From: Enterobacter sp. kpr-6
GTDB lineage: Bacteria; Pseudomonadota; Gammaproteobacteria; Enterobacterales; Enterobacteriaceae
Assembly (NCBI RefSeq): GCF_900116015.1
Contig: NZ_FOYH01000001.1
Location: 310,001-374,000, forward strand
Direction of reading: 5' to 3'
DNA length: 64,000 nt
The notes under the pieces: model-generated
What the model was told of the DNA's origin: nothing
What the model saw: the letters and a program-made list of their open reading frames with translations, nothing else
The model's database searches: none
Position numbers and translations under genes: made by a program
Shown here: positions 47,486 through 57,880 of the stretch, in pieces
Layout of the letters: each line of letters begins with the position of its first letter
How positions within the stretch are numbered: position 1 is the first letter of the stretch

Positions 47486-48955
47486 ATGGTTTCCGAAACT
47501 AAAACCACACAAGCGCCCACGCTACGTCGTGAACTCAAGGCGCGTCACCTGACAATGATCGCCATCGGCGGCTCTATCGGCACCGGGCTTTTTGTTGCTT
47601 CCGGAGCGACAATTTCACAGGCAGGCCCTGGCGGGGCGCTGTTCTCATATATTCTTATCGGTCTGATGGTCTATTTCCTGATGACCAGCCTCGGCGAGCT
47701 GGCCGCGTATATGCCGGTTTCCGGCTCTTTTGCCACCTACGGGCAGAAATACGTTGAGGAAGGCTTCGGTTTCGCGCTCGGCTGGAACTACTGGTACAAC
47801 TGGGCGGTGACCATCGCGGTTGACCTGGTGGCGGCGCAACTGGTGATGAACTGGTGGTTCCCGGATACGCCTGGCTGGATCTGGAGTGCGGTGTTCCTGT
47901 GCGTCATCTTCCTGCTGAACTGGATCTCAGTAAAAGGCTTTGGTGAGGCGGAGTACTGGTTCTCGTTAATCAAAGTGGCGACGGTGATCATCTTTATTAT
48001 TGTCGGTCTGATGATGATCCTGGGGATTTTCCAGGGTGAGCAACCGGCAGGCTGGAGCAACTGGGAAATCGGTGAAGCGCCGTTCGCTGGTGGTTTTGCG
48101 GCGATGATTGGCGTGGCGATGATCGTCGGCTTCTCCTTCCAGGGCACTGAACTTATCGGTATTGCCGCCGGTGAATCCGAAGATCCGGAAAAGAACATTC
48201 CGCGCGCGGTGCGTCAGGTGTTCTGGCGAATCCTGCTGTTCTATGTGTTTGCGATCCTGATCATCAGCCTGATTATTCCGTACACCGATCCGAGCCTTCT
48301 GCGTAACGACGTGAAGGACATTAGCGTCAGCCCGTTCACGCTGGTCTTCCAGCATGCTGGCCTGCTCTCAGCGGCGGCGGTGATGAACGCCGTGATCCTG
48401 ACGGCGGTGCTGTCGGCGGGTAACTCCGGCATGTATGCCTCCACACGTATGCTTTACACCCTGGCCTGTGACGGCAAAGCGCCGCGCATTTTCAGCAAGC
48501 TGTCGAAAGGCGGTGTACCGCGTAATGCGCTGTATGCCACCACGGTGATTGCGGGCCTGTGCTTTTTGACGTCGATGTTTGGCAACCAGACCGTTTACCT
48601 GTGGCTTTTGAATACCTCCGGCATGACAGGCTTTATCGCCTGGCTGGGTATTGCGATCAGTCACTACCGTTTCCGTCGCGGTTATGTAGCCCAGGGTCAC
48701 GATATTAATAATCTGCCGTACCGCTCAGGTTTCTTCCCGCTGGGGCCGATCTTCGCGTTTGTGTTGTGTCTGGTCATCACGCTGGGTCAGAACTACGAAG
48801 CGTTTCTTTCCGATACCATCGACTGGGGCGGCGTAGCGGCGACCTATATCGGCATCCCGCTGTTCCTGCTGATCTGGTTTGGTTATAAAGTTAGCCGTGG
48901 TTCAAAATTCGTGAAATACAGCGAAATGGAATTCCCTGAACGCTTCAAACAATAA
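47486..48955 (+). CDS. lysP: LysP lysine-specific permease
   Basis: LysP is an APC-superfamily lysine-proton symporter of 489 aa with 12 membrane helices; in E. coli it also acts as lysine co-sensor with CadC. The ATG at 47486 gives MVSETKTT as in E. coli, rather than an upstream in-frame start. Typical amino-acid permease segments are MIAIGGSIGTGLFVASG and GESEDPEKNIPRAVRQVFWR. A short leader without a lysine riboswitch precedes it, and a terminator follows. Confidence 0.96.
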   Translation: MVSETKTTQAPTLRRELKARHLTMIAIGGSIGTGLFVASGATISQAGPGGALFSYILIGLMVYFLMTSLGELAAYMPVSGSFATYGQKYVEEGFGFALGWNYWYNWAVTIAVDLVAAQLVMNWWFPDTPGWIWSAVFLCVIFLLNWISVKGFGEAEYWFSLIKVATVIIFIIVGLMMILGIFQGEQPAGWSNWEIGEAPFAGGFAAMIGVAMIVGFSFQGTELIGIAAGESEDPEKNIPRAVRQVFWRILLFYVFAILIISLIIPYTDPSLLRNDVKDISVSPFTLVFQHAGLLSAAAVMNAVILTAVLSAGNSGMYASTRMLYTLACDGKAPRIFSKLSKGGVPRNALYATTVIAGLCFLTSMFGNQTVYLWLLNTSGMTGFIAWLGIAISHYRFRRGYVAQGHDINNLPYRSGFFPLGPIFAFVLCLVITLGQNYEAFLSDTIDWGGVAATYIGIPLFLLIWFGYKVSRGSKFVKYSEMEFPERFKQ

Positions 48956-48981
48956 GCGCTTTACCCGGTCTGCACACAAAA

Positions 48982-49007
48982 GCCCTCTGAAATCAGAGGG
49001 CTTTTTT
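48982..49007 (+). terminator. lysP terminator
   Basis: GCCCTCTGA-AA-TCAGAGGGC followed by TTTTTT. Confidence 0.93.
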
Positions 49008-49053
49008 ATTTCTCCCTACTATTCCATCTTGACATAACTTTTAACAATTCAAT

Positions 49054-49079
49054 TGATAATCGTTATTGTTTGCATTATC
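49054..49079 (+). promoter_or_regulatory. Fur box upstream of cirA
   Basis: TGATAATCGTTATTGTTTGC followed by ATTATC contains overlapping GATAAT-type hexamers of the Fur consensus. It lies about 165 bp before cirA in the expected promoter position. Iron-bound Fur would repress the receptor gene. Confidence 0.8.
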
Positions 49080-49241
49080 GTTACTCGCGAAATCAAAAAG
49101 GATGACGGACAAGGACGCAACCGCGCCGGGTCACGACACCTGCATTAAAAGATTACGCTCTGCCAATGCAGCCGGGCGAAACCCTCGCAATGTGAGTAAT
49201 ACCAGTTTGCTTTGTTGTCTTTTATCTCATGGAGAAACGGA

Positions 49242-51215
49242 ATGTTTAGGTTAAATCCCATCGTGCGGGGAGGCCTTTGTGCGTCCGCAATATCTCTGGC
49301 GCTGCCAGCTATCGCCGTGGAAAGTGCCGGAGAAACGATGGTCGTTACGGCTGCCGCGACCGAGCAGAATGTGAAAGATGCGCCCGCGAGCATCAGCGTG
49401 ATCACGCAGCAGGATTTACAGCGCCGTCCCGTTCAGAACCTGAAAGACGTGTTGCAGGAAGTTCCTGGCGTACAGCTCACCAACGAAGGCGATAACCGTA
49501 AAGGCGTCAGCATTCGTGGTCTCGACAGCAGCTACACGCTGATCCTCATTGATGGTAAGCGCGTAAACTCCCGTAATGCCGTTTTCCGCCACAATGATTT
49601 TGACCTGAACTGGATCCCGGTGGATGCCATCGAGCGTATCGAAGTGGTGCGCGGCCCGATGTCGTCACTGTATGGTTCCGACGCGCTGGGCGGCGTGGTG
49701 AACATCATCACCAAAAAAATCGGCCAGAAGTGGTCGGGCAGCCTCACCGCCGACACCACCATCCAGGAGAACCGCGACCGTGGTGATACCAACAACGGTC
49801 AGTTCTATACCAGCGGCCCGCTGATTGACGGCGTGCTCGGCGTGAAAGCCTTCGGCAGCGTGTCGAAGCGCGAAAAAGATAAAGCCGAACCGTCGCAAAC
49901 GGCGGCGAGCGGTGAAACGCCGCGTATCGAAGGCTTCACCAGTCGCGACGCCAACGTCGAATTCGCCTGGACGCCGCTTGAAAATCACGATTTCAGCGCG
50001 GGCTACGGCTTCGACAGGCAGGATCGTGATTCCGATTCCCTCGACCAAAACCGTCTTGAGCGCCAGAACTACTCTTTAAGCCACAACGGACGCTGGGATC
50101 TGGGCAACAGCGAGCTGAAATTCTACGGCGAAAAAATAGACAACAAAAATCAGGGCAGCGCAGGCGCAATCACCTCTGAAAGCAACACGCTTGATGGCCG
50201 GTTTGTGATGCCGGTTGAACCCATCAATCAGTTCATCACCTTCGGCGGGGAATGGCGTCACGATAAACTCAGCGATCCGGTTAATCTGACCGGCGGTGAC
50301 AGTTCTTCGACCTCCACCAGCCAGTACGCGCTGTTTATCGAAGACGAATGGCGCATCATCGAGCCGCTGACGCTGACCACCGGCGTGCGCCTGGATGATC
50401 ATGAAACTTACGGCGATCACTGGAGCCCGCGTGCGTATCTCGTGTACAACGCCACCGATACCCTGACCGTGAAAGGCGGCTGGGCCACGGCATTCAAAGC
50501 GCCGTCGCTGTTACAGTTAAGCCCGGACTGGACAACCGGTTCCTGCCGTGGCGGGTGTGAAATCGTCGGTAGCCCGGATCTGAAACCAGAAACCAGCGAA
50601 AGCTACGAATTCGGTCTGTACTACGCAGGCGAAGAGGGCTGGCTGGAAGGCGTTCAGGCGAGCATCACCACCTTCCAGAATGACGTGGAAGATCGTATCA
50701 GCATCAGCCGCAACGCTGATGTGGATGTTGCGCAGGGCTACCCGAACTACGTCGGGCTGAATGCCGACGGTGAGCCAATCTTCCGCTATTACAACGTCAA
50801 TAAAGCGCGTATTCGCGGCGTGGAAACCGAGCTGAAAGTGCCGTTTGACGACCAGTGGAAACTGACGCTGAACTACACCTACAACGATGGTCGCGATCTG
50901 AGTAACGGCGGCAACACGCCATTGCAGGAACTACCGTTCCACACTGCGAACGGGACCGTTGACTGGCAGCCGGTGCAGGACTGGTCGTTCTACGTGTCGG
51001 GTAACTACAGCGGCGAGAAGCGCAACGTCAGCGCGACCGGCACGACGCCTGGCGGCTACGTGATCTGGAACGCGGGCGGCGCATGGCAGGCCACGAAAAA
51101 CGTGAAGCTGCGCGCCGGGGTGCTGAACCTGATGGACAAAGATCTCAGCCGCGACGATTACAGCTACAACGAAGACGGACGCCGTTACTTTATGGCGGTG
51201 GATTACCGCTTCTGA
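49242..51215 (+). CDS. cirA: CirA catecholate siderophore receptor
   Basis: CirA is a TonB-dependent outer-membrane receptor for iron-catecholate compounds (DHBS and its linear polymers) and also for colicin Ia and microcins; cefiderocol-type drugs use it in related species. The 657-aa product (E. coli 663) begins at ATG 49242 (GGAGAAACGGA upstream) with a signal peptide of about 25 residues, then the TonB box ETMVVTA, a plug domain ([20 protein letters not shown]) and a 22-strand barrel ending in VDYRF. A REP-like hairpin follows. Confidence 0.96.
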   Translation: MFRLNPIVRGGLCASAISLALPAIAVESAGETMVVTAAATEQNVKDAPASISVITQQDLQRRPVQNLKDVLQEVPGVQLTNEGDNRKGVSIRGLDSSYTLILIDGKRVNSRNAVFRHNDFDLNWIPVDAIERIEVVRGPMSSLYGSDALGGVVNIITKKIGQKWSGSLTADTTIQENRDRGDTNNGQFYTSGPLIDGVLGVKAFGSVSKREKDKAEPSQTAASGETPRIEGFTSRDANVEFAWTPLENHDFSAGYGFDRQDRDSDSLDQNRLERQNYSLSHNGRWDLGNSELKFYGEKIDNKNQGSAGAITSESNTLDGRFVMPVEPINQFITFGGEWRHDKLSDPVNLTGGDSSSTSTSQYALFIEDEWRIIEPLTLTTGVRLDDHETYGDHWSPRAYLVYNATDTLTVKGGWATAFKAPSLLQLSPDWTTGSCRGGCEIVGSPDLKPETSESYEFGLYYAGEEGWLEGVQASITTFQNDVEDRISISRNADVDVAQGYPNYVGLNADGEPIFRYYNVNKARIRGVETELKVPFDDQWKLTLNYTYNDGRDLSNGGNTPLQELPFHTANGTVDWQPVQDWSFYVSGNYSGEKRNVSATGTTPGGYVIWNAGGAWQATKNVKLRAGVLNLMDKDLSRDDYSYNEDGRRYFMAVDYRF

Positions 51216-51228
51216 CAGACGCCGTGCT

Positions 51229-51253
51229 GCCCGGCAGGCACGCGCTGCCGGGC
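51229..51253. repeat. REP-like hairpin between convergent cirA and yeiG
   Basis: GCCCGGCA-GGCACGCGC-TGCCGGGC, with arms matching the hairpin after yojI (13327-13347). It could stabilise or end both transcripts. Confidence 0.65.
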
Positions 51254-51263
51254 GATGGGTGAA

Positions 51264-52100
51264 TTACTTCAATAAATGCTGCGCATGGAAGCGCAGATGA
51301 TCTTCAATAAAGGTCGCAATAAAGTAATAGCTGTGGTCGTGCCCGGGTTGAACGCGCAGCGTCAGCGGCCAGTTGGTCTGGCGAGCCGCTTCAGCAAGAC
51401 GCGCCGGTTGCAGTTGATCGGCCAGGAACTGATCGCGATCGCCCTGATCGATTAACGTCGGGATCGCATCTTCCGCCTTGCCCGACAGCATCAGCGCGCA
51501 ACTGTCCCACGCCCGCCACTCAATCGCATCTGCCCCCAGATAGGCGGTAAAGGCTTTTTGCCCCCACGGTACCTGAGTCGGATTCACAATCGGCGCAAAT
51601 GCCGACACGCTGACATATTTACCCGGATTTTTCAGCGCCATGATCAGCGCCCCGTGACCGCCCATCGAATGCCCGCTAATAGCGGCACGATCGCTGACAT
51701 TAAATTGTGACTGAATCAGCGCCGGTAATTCATCGCGCAGATAATCATACATCCGGTAATGCGCTGCCCACGGCTGCTGCGTAGCGTTGAGATAGAACCC
51801 GGCACCTTTACCCAGATCGTAGCCTTCATCATCGGCGACCGCGTCACCGCGCGGGCTGGTGTCGGGCATCACCAGCACAATGCCTAACTCGGCGGCTACG
51901 CGCTGCGCCCCGGCTTTGGTGGTGAAGTTTTCATCATTACAGGTCAGGCCGGAGAGCCAGTAGAGTACCGGCGGCGGTGTGGTACCCCGATCCGGCGGTA
52001 AAAAGATGCTAAAGGTCATCGTACAATTGAGTACGGCGGAGTCGTGCCGCCAGCGCTGCTGCCAGCCATCAAAACAGCGGTGTTCTTCCAGCATTTCCAT
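51264..52100 (-). CDS. yeiG: YeiG S-formylglutathione hydrolase
   Basis: YeiG hydrolyses S-formylglutathione to formate and glutathione in formaldehyde detoxification. The 278-aa esterase-D-type alpha/beta hydrolase equals E. coli in length. Nucleophile Ser145 is in [10 protein letters not shown], the oxyanion region is [11 protein letters not shown], and the catalytic His is in PGHDHSYYF. It converges on cirA. Confidence 0.95.
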   Translation of the reverse strand: MEMLEEHRCFDGWQQRWRHDSAVLNCTMTFSIFLPPDRGTTPPPVLYWLSGLTCNDENFTTKAGAQRVAAELGIVLVMPDTSPRGDAVADDEGYDLGKGAGFYLNATQQPWAAHYRMYDYLRDELPALIQSQFNVSDRAAISGHSMGGHGALIMALKNPGKYVSVSAFAPIVNPTQVPWGQKAFTAYLGADAIEWRAWDSCALMLSGKAEDAIPTLIDQGDRDQFLADQLQPARLAEAARQTNWPLTLRVQPGHDHSYYFIATFIEDHLRFHAQHLLK

Positions 52101-52241
52101 GCCACGTTCCTCTTCTCGTCATACTGTCTGGGAAGCATTCATAATACAGATTATTCATCCCCCTGTGAGTAACTTTCACTTCCGCATTCATGCAACATAC
52201 TGCATCATAAACATAACTTTACATTAACGTGGGTATGACGC

Positions 52242-53390
52242 ATGGCGCTAAGAATTGCGCTAAGTGGCTTTGTCGTGCTGATTGTGGCGATGGGCATTGG
52301 GCGGTTTGCCTATACGCCGCAGGTGCCGCTGATGATTCAGGACGGTCAGCTTACTCTCACCAGCGCAGGCCTGGTCGCCGCCCTGAACTATCTTGGCTAT
52401 CTGCTTGGCGCGTGGGATGCCATGCGGGCGCACCGCCACGTTGAGCGCCGCCTCTGGGCCGGGGTAGTGGGCGCGGTGGCGCTGACCTTTCTCTCGGCGC
52501 TGGCTGATAACGCGTATACCCACGGCGTCGTGCGTTTTGTGATTGGCATGATGAGCGGCTGGGCGATGGTGCTGACGGCGGCGTGGATCAATGAACAACT
52601 GGCCCATGCCGGGAAACCGGCCCTTAATGCGGCGGTGTTCGCCGGACCGGGGGCAGGCATCGCCCTGAGCGGTCTGCTGGCGATTGGCATTCAGGCAAAA
52701 GGGCTGTCGGCGCAGGCGGCATGGCAGGTGTATGGCGTGCTGGCGCTGGTCTTAATCCTGCTGATTGCCCGCTACCTGCCTGGACCCGGCCAGCTTCACC
52801 GCAGCGGTGAACAACCGCAGCCGTTAGCGTTAACCGCCGACATCAAACGGCTGGTCTGGAGCTACAGCCTCGCCGGATTCGGCTACATTCTGCCCGCGAC
52901 TTTTTTATCGCAAATGGCGGCGCTGCGGTTTCCCGGCAGCGTCTTTGCTCAGTTTGTGTGGCCCGTATTTGGCGCGGCGGCGGTTCTGGGCATTGCGCTG
53001 AGTATTGCCTTACGCCACGTCGGACACAGCCATCAGCGGCTGGCAATCGTGCTGTGGTTGCAGGGCCTGGGCGTGATTGCCGCGTGGTTATTGCCGGGGA
53101 TGGCAGGTCTGGTGAGCGGGGCGCTGTTAGTCGGCGGCGGTTTTTTGTGTGCCGTGCAGCTCTCATTGCTGTATGGCCGCGAACTGGCCCCGCATCACGC
53201 CCGCTACATGGCGGGGCTGTTAACCACCGGCTATGCGGTCGGGCAACTGGTAGGGCCGATGACATCGGCTTTTTCGACCTGGCTTACCCACCGGCTTGAA
53301 CCGGCGCTGGGCCTTGCCGGGCTGGCGCTGTTTATCGGCGGGGCGCTGGTCTGGAAACGTCATGATGAAAGGCAGCGGCAATTTCAGTAA
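52242..53390 (+). CDS. YbfB/YjiJ-family MFS transporter
   Basis: A 382-aa membrane protein with about 12 helices. The N-terminus GIGRFAYTPQVPLMI is the hallmark of the YbfB/YjiJ (MFS_4) family; members are uncharacterised exporters. The ATG at 52242 has only a weak ribosome site (GTGGG). It lies between yeiG and folE, a slot empty in E. coli K-12, and is divergent from yeiG. Its substrate is unknown; proximity to a formaldehyde-detoxification gene is not enough to assign a role. Confidence 0.82.
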   Translation: MALRIALSGFVVLIVAMGIGRFAYTPQVPLMIQDGQLTLTSAGLVAALNYLGYLLGAWDAMRAHRHVERRLWAGVVGAVALTFLSALADNAYTHGVVRFVIGMMSGWAMVLTAAWINEQLAHAGKPALNAAVFAGPGAGIALSGLLAIGIQAKGLSAQAAWQVYGVLALVLILLIARYLPGPGQLHRSGEQPQPLALTADIKRLVWSYSLAGFGYILPATFLSQMAALRFPGSVFAQFVWPVFGAAAVLGIALSIALRHVGHSHQRLAIVLWLQGLGVIAAWLLPGMAGLVSGALLVGGGFLCAVQLSLLYGRELAPHHARYMAGLLTTGYAVGQLVGPMTSAFSTWLTHRLEPALGLAGLALFIGGALVWKRHDERQRQFQ

Positions 53391-53494
53391 TTATCGCTGT
53401 GAAGGCTGGATTATGTGCGTGACCTCACGCACAATGGCTGCGCACTTTACCCCCTGAAGCGGTAAAGGAAAGCAACACCTGCGGAGAATAAATA

Positions 53495-54160
53495 ATGTCA
53501 TCACTCAGTAAAGAAGCGGCCCTCGTCCACGAAGCACTGGTTGCCCGAGGTCTGGAAACCCCCCTGCGTGCGCCAGTCGATCTGGACAACGAAACGCGTA
53601 AGCGCCTTATTTCCGGCCACATGACCGAAATCATGCAACTGTTAAATCTCGATCTGAGCGATGACAGCCTGATGGAAACGCCGCAGCGTATCGCCAAAAT
53701 GTATGTCGATGAGATTTTCTCCGGCCTCGATTACGCCAACTTCCCGAAAATCACCGTCATTGAAAATAAAATGAACGTGGATGAAATGGTGACAGTGCGT
53801 GACATCACGCTGACCAGCACCTGCGAACATCACTTTGTGATCATCGACGGCAAGGCGACCGTGGCGTACATCCCGAAAGATTCGGTGATTGGCCTGTCTA
53901 AAATTAACCGCATTGTGCAGTTTTTTGCCCAACGTCCGCAGGTGCAGGAGCGCTTAACCCAGCAGATCCTGATCGCGCTGCAAACGCTGCTCGGCACTAA
54001 CAACGTGGCGGTATCTATTGATGCGGTGCATTATTGCGTGAAAGCGCGCGGCATTCGCGACGCCACCAGCGCCACCACCACCACCTCACTCGGCGGATTG
54101 TTTAAATCCAGCCAGAACACTCGCCAGGAGTTCCTGCGCGCCGTGCGTCACCACAACTAA
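53495..54160 (+). CDS. folE: GTP cyclohydrolase I
   Basis: FolE converts GTP to 7,8-dihydroneopterin triphosphate, the first step of folate synthesis. The 221-aa product (E. coli 222) keeps the zinc ligands Cys110, His113 (STCEHHF) and Cys181 (VHYCVKARG). GCGGAGAATAAATA precedes the ATG. It is followed by yeiB after 15 bp, so the two are probably one operon. Confidence 0.97.
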   Translation: MSSLSKEAALVHEALVARGLETPLRAPVDLDNETRKRLISGHMTEIMQLLNLDLSDDSLMETPQRIAKMYVDEIFSGLDYANFPKITVIENKMNVDEMVTVRDITLTSTCEHHFVIIDGKATVAYIPKDSVIGLSKINRIVQFFAQRPQVQERLTQQILIALQTLLGTNNVAVSIDAVHYCVKARGIRDATSATTTTSLGGLFKSSQNTRQEFLRAVRHHN

Positions 54161-54175
54161 GACAGGGCAGAATAC

Positions 54176-55333
54176 ATGGAACGAAATGTCACGCTGGATT
54201 TCATTCGTGGCGTCGCCATTCTGGGTATTCTGCTCCTGAATATAAACGCGTTTGGTTTACCCAAAGCCGCCTATCTCAATCCCGCCTGGTACGGCGGCAT
54301 CACACTGCGTGATGCCTGGACCTGGGCGGTGCTGGATGTCACCGCCCAGGTGAAATTCCTCACACTGTTTGCCATTTTATTCGGTGCCGGGCTGCAAATG
54401 CTGCTCGGGCGCGGCAAACGCTGGATCCAGTCACGCTTAACGCTGCTTGTATTGCTGGGATTTATCCACGGCCTGCTGTTCTGGGACGGGGATATTCTGC
54501 TGGCCTACGGTCTGATCGGACTGGTGAGCTGGCGCATGATCCGCGATGCGCAGTCGCTGAAAACCTTATTTAACACCGGCGTGATGCTTTACCTCACCGG
54601 GATTGCCGTGCTGTTGCTGTTAGGGTTTATCTCCGGGAGCGAGCCTAACCGCGCGTGGATCCCCGATGTTTCCAGCCTGCAATATGAAGCCTGGTGGAAA
54701 ACGCACGGCGGCTTTGAAGCGGTGAGCAACCGCGCAGATATGCTGTCGAATAGCCTACTGGCGCTGGGCGCGCAATACGGCTGGCAACTGGCCGGGCTGA
54801 TGCTGCTGGGCGCGGCGCTGATGCGCAGCGGCTGGCTGAAAGGGCAGTTTAGCCTGCGTCATTACCGCAAAACCGGCGTATTGCTGGTGCTGGTGGGACT
54901 TCTGATTAACATACCTGGCGTGGTTGCGCAGTGGCTGCTGGGCTGGGAATACCGCTGGTGTGCGTTTATTTTACAGGCACCGCGCGAGCTGAGTGCGCCG
55001 CTGCAAACCGTCGGGTATGCGTCACTGATATTTGGCTTCTGGCCGCAACTGGTTCGCTTCCGTCTGGTGAATGCCGTGGCCTGCGTCGGGCGGATGGCAC
55101 TGAGTAATTACCTGCTGCAAACGCTTATCTGCACCACGCTTTTCTATCATCTGGGTCTGTTTATGAAGTTCGACCGCCTGCAATTACTGGGCATCGTGCC
55201 GCTGATCTGGACCGTCAATATTATCTTCTCCGTCTTCTGGCTGCGTTATTTCCGCCAGGGACCGCTGGAATGGCTGTGGCGTCAACTGACGGCGCGTGCG
55301 GCAGGTGTTTCATTACCGCACACATCCAGATAA
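54176..55333 (+). CDS. yeiB: YeiB DUF418 inner-membrane protein
   Basis: A 385-aa membrane protein with about ten helices, equal in length to E. coli YeiB, of unknown function. It begins MERNVTLDFIRGVAILGILL and has the C-terminal DUF418 domain (VGRMALSNYLLQTLI, WLRYFRQGPLEWLWR). It follows folE closely and precedes galS. Confidence 0.9.
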   Translation: MERNVTLDFIRGVAILGILLLNINAFGLPKAAYLNPAWYGGITLRDAWTWAVLDVTAQVKFLTLFAILFGAGLQMLLGRGKRWIQSRLTLLVLLGFIHGLLFWDGDILLAYGLIGLVSWRMIRDAQSLKTLFNTGVMLYLTGIAVLLLLGFISGSEPNRAWIPDVSSLQYEAWWKTHGGFEAVSNRADMLSNSLLALGAQYGWQLAGLMLLGAALMRSGWLKGQFSLRHYRKTGVLLVLVGLLINIPGVVAQWLLGWEYRWCAFILQAPRELSAPLQTVGYASLIFGFWPQLVRFRLVNAVACVGRMALSNYLLQTLICTTLFYHLGLFMKFDRLQLLGIVPLIWTVNIIFSVFWLRYFRQGPLEWLWRQLTARAAGVSLPHTSR

Positions 55334-55363
55334 CGATCTGGATCACAATCATTAACAAAACGG

Positions 55364-55379
55364 ATGTAACCGTTTCCAT
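55364..55379. promoter_or_regulatory. Gal-type operator upstream of galS
   Basis: ATGTAACCGTTTCCAT is a symmetric GalR/GalS half-site pair with the central ACCGTTT core, and resembles the mgl operator at 56524-56540. It suggests autoregulation of galS. Confidence 0.75.
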
Positions 55380-55488
55380 CAATGTGATGTCCTTCACGTA
55401 GTCTCATTCATCAGACTGCCAGAATACCCCTCTTGCTCAACACAGGGGGTATCTGTGAGTCGCTGCAATCCGATGAAGGAAGATATGT

Positions 55489-56514
55489 ATGATCACCATT
55501 CGTGACGTGGCCCGGCTTGCGGGCGTTTCCGTCGCGACGGTTTCGCGCGTGCTGAACAACAGCTCGCTGGTGAGCCCTGAAACCCGTGAATCAGTCATGA
55601 AAGCGGTGGCGCAACTGGGCTATCGCCCGAATGCCAATGCCCAGGCGCTGGCCACCCAGGTCAGCGACACCATTGGCGTGGTGGTGATGGATGTCTCTGA
55701 TGCCTTCTTTGGCGCGCTGGTCAAAGCGGTCGATATGGTGGCCCAACAGCATCAAAAATATGTGTTGATCGGCAACAGCTATCACGAAGCGGAAAAAGAG
55801 CGTTATGCCATTGAAGTGCTGATCCGTCAGCGCTGTAACGCGTTGATTGTGCACTCAAAAGCCTTAAGCGATGAAGAGCTTGCCGGATTTATGGAACAAA
55901 TTCCTGGCATGGTATTAATCAACCGCGTCGTGCCGGGCTATGCCCACCGCTGCGTTGCGCTCGACAATGTCAGCGGCGCGATGATGGCGACCCGGATGAT
56001 GTTAAGTCAGGGCCATCAGCGCATCGGCTATCTGGCGTCCAGTCATCACATTGAAGACAACGACTTACGCCGCGACGGCTGGCAGCGCGCGCTGGCGGAG
56101 CAGGGGATTATTGCCCCGGAAAGCTGGGCGGGAACGGGCGAGCCGGATATGCAGGGCGGCGAAGCGGCGATGGTGGAACTGTTGGGGCGCAACCTGCAAC
56201 TCACCGCGGTGTTTGCCTATAACGACAGCATGGCAGCCGGGGCGCTGACTGCGCTGAAAGACAACGGCATCGCTGTGCCGCAGCACCTTTCACTGATTGG
56301 GTTTGATGATATTCCCATTGCCCGCTACACCGATCCGCAGCTAACTACAGTGCGTTATCCCATCGCGTCAATGGCGCGGCTGGCGACCGAACTGGCGTTA
56401 CAGGGAGCCGCAGGAACGCTGGATATGAGCGCCACACACTGCTTTATGCCGACGCTGGTACGCCGTCATTCTGTCGCTGTCCGACAAAATGTGGCACCGA
56501 TCACTAACTTATAA
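55489..56514 (+). CDS. galS: GalS galactose isorepressor
   Basis: GalS is a LacI-family repressor of the mgl operon and of itself, induced by galactose or fucose. The 341-aa product (E. coli 346) has the helix-turn-helix [20 protein letters not shown], the hinge region, and a periplasmic-binding-protein-like domain. AAGGAAGATATGT precedes the ATG. It lies upstream of mglBAC in the same direction. Confidence 0.94.
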   Translation: MITIRDVARLAGVSVATVSRVLNNSSLVSPETRESVMKAVAQLGYRPNANAQALATQVSDTIGVVVMDVSDAFFGALVKAVDMVAQQHQKYVLIGNSYHEAEKERYAIEVLIRQRCNALIVHSKALSDEELAGFMEQIPGMVLINRVVPGYAHRCVALDNVSGAMMATRMMLSQGHQRIGYLASSHHIEDNDLRRDGWQRALAEQGIIAPESWAGTGEPDMQGGEAAMVELLGRNLQLTAVFAYNDSMAAGALTALKDNGIAVPQHLSLIGFDDIPIARYTDPQLTTVRYPIASMARLATELALQGAAGTLDMSATHCFMPTLVRRHSVAVRQNVAPITNL

Positions 56515-56523
56515 CGCTGTTGG

Positions 56524-56557
56524 ATGTAACCGTTTTCAATCTGTGAGTAAATTCACA
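56524..56557 (+). promoter_or_regulatory. mgl operator and CRP site
   Basis: ATGTAACCGTTTTCAAT (56524-56540) is a GalS/GalR operator, and TGTGAGTAAATTCACA (56542-56557) is a perfect CRP palindrome. TATGAT at 56579-56584 is a likely -10. The layout is the same as in E. coli mgl. The leader from there to mglB is about 210 nt. Confidence 0.9.
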
Positions 56558-56800
56558 GTATCTTAACATCGGCCTGACTATGATGTCAGCGTTTCATGGG
56601 CTGAAACAGAATGTAACGGTGCACACATACACCACCGTCTCATGGCCCCTGAACATAAAGAATAAAGCGAATTCTGGAGCGTTACCGAACACGGAAGAAC
56701 GAATTTTTAGAGTGACCTTCGGCGACAGTAGCGTTTCACTAACTTATTGCCCCGCCGATCATTATTCACAAGAACTACCCTGCAAAAAACCGGAGATACC

Positions 56801-57799
56801 ATGAATAAGAAGGTTTTAACTCTGTCTGCTGTAATGGCAAGCATGCTTTTTGGCGCGGCTGCGCATGCGGCAGATACCCGTATTGGCGTGACCATTTATA
56901 AATACGACGACAACTTCATGTCTGTTGTGCGTAAAGCAATTGAGAAGGATGCAAAAGAAGCGCAGGGCGTCGAACTGCTGATGAACGACTCGCAGAACGA
57001 CCAGTCAAAACAGAACGACCAGATCGACGTTCTGTTGGCGAAAGGTGTTAAAGCGCTGGCCATCAACCTGGTTGACCCGGCCGCAGCGGGCACCGTTATC
57101 GAAAAAGCACGCGGTCAAAACGTACCGATCGTGTTCTACAACAAAGAGCCTTCACGCAAAGCGCTGGACAGCTACGACAAAGCCTATTACGTCGGTACTG
57201 ACTCTAAAGAATCTGGCGTTATCCAGGGCGATCTGATTGCCAAACACTGGGCAGCAAACCAGGGTTGGGATCTGAACAAAGACGGTCAGATTCAGTTCGT
57301 ACTGCTGAAAGGCGAGCCGGGCCACCCGGATGCTGAAGCACGTACCACTTACGTTATCAAAGAGCTGAACGACAAGGGCATCAAAACCCAGCAGCTGCAG
57401 CTTGATACCGCGATGTGGGATACCGCAATGGCGAAAGATAAGATGGACGCCTGGCTCTCTGGTCCTAACGCTAACAAAATCGAAGTGGTTATCGCCAACA
57501 ACGATGCGATGGCAATGGGTGCAGTAGAAGCACTGAAAGCGCACAACAAATCTTCTGTGCCGGTATTTGGTGTGGATGCACTGCCAGAAGCGCTGGCACT
57601 GGTGAAATCTGGCGCGCTGGCCGGTACCGTACTGAACGATGCCAACAACCAGGCGAAAGCGACATTCGATCTGGCGAAAAACCTGGCTGACGGCAAAGGT
57701 GCCGCTGACGGGACTAACTGGAAAATCGAAAACAAAATCGTACGTATCCCGTACGTTGGCGTTGATAAAGATAACCTCGCTGAATTCAGCAACAAATAA
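56801..57799 (+). CDS. mglB: MglB galactose/glucose-binding protein
   Basis: MglB is the periplasmic galactose/glucose-binding protein of the Mgl ABC importer and a chemotaxis ligand for Trg. The 332-aa product equals E. coli. ATG 56801 (CCGGAGATACC upstream) starts a signal peptide of about 23 residues ending AHA-ADTRIG. The calcium-binding loop [10 protein letters not shown] is present, and the sugar-contacting segments match. Confidence 0.97.
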   Translation: MNKKVLTLSAVMASMLFGAAAHAADTRIGVTIYKYDDNFMSVVRKAIEKDAKEAQGVELLMNDSQNDQSKQNDQIDVLLAKGVKALAINLVDPAAAGTVIEKARGQNVPIVFYNKEPSRKALDSYDKAYYVGTDSKESGVIQGDLIAKHWAANQGWDLNKDGQIQFVLLKGEPGHPDAEARTTYVIKELNDKGIKTQQLQLDTAMWDTAMAKDKMDAWLSGPNANKIEVVIANNDAMAMGAVEALKAHNKSSVPVFGVDALPEALALVKSGALAGTVLNDANNQAKATFDLAKNLADGKGAADGTNWKIENKIVRIPYVGVDKDNLAEFSNK

Positions 57800-57822
57800 G
57801 TTTTACTTAGTTTGATTACACA

Positions 57823-57846
57823 GGGCGCATTCATTTGCGCCCTTTT
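57823..57846 (+). terminator. Hairpin between mglB and mglA
   Basis: GGGCGCA-TTCATT-TGCGCCC followed by TTTT. A leaky terminator or mRNA-end stabiliser here would explain higher MglB than MglAC levels. Confidence 0.6.
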
Positions 57847-57880
57847 ATAACGCGATGTGCCAGGCCAACAAGGTATAATT

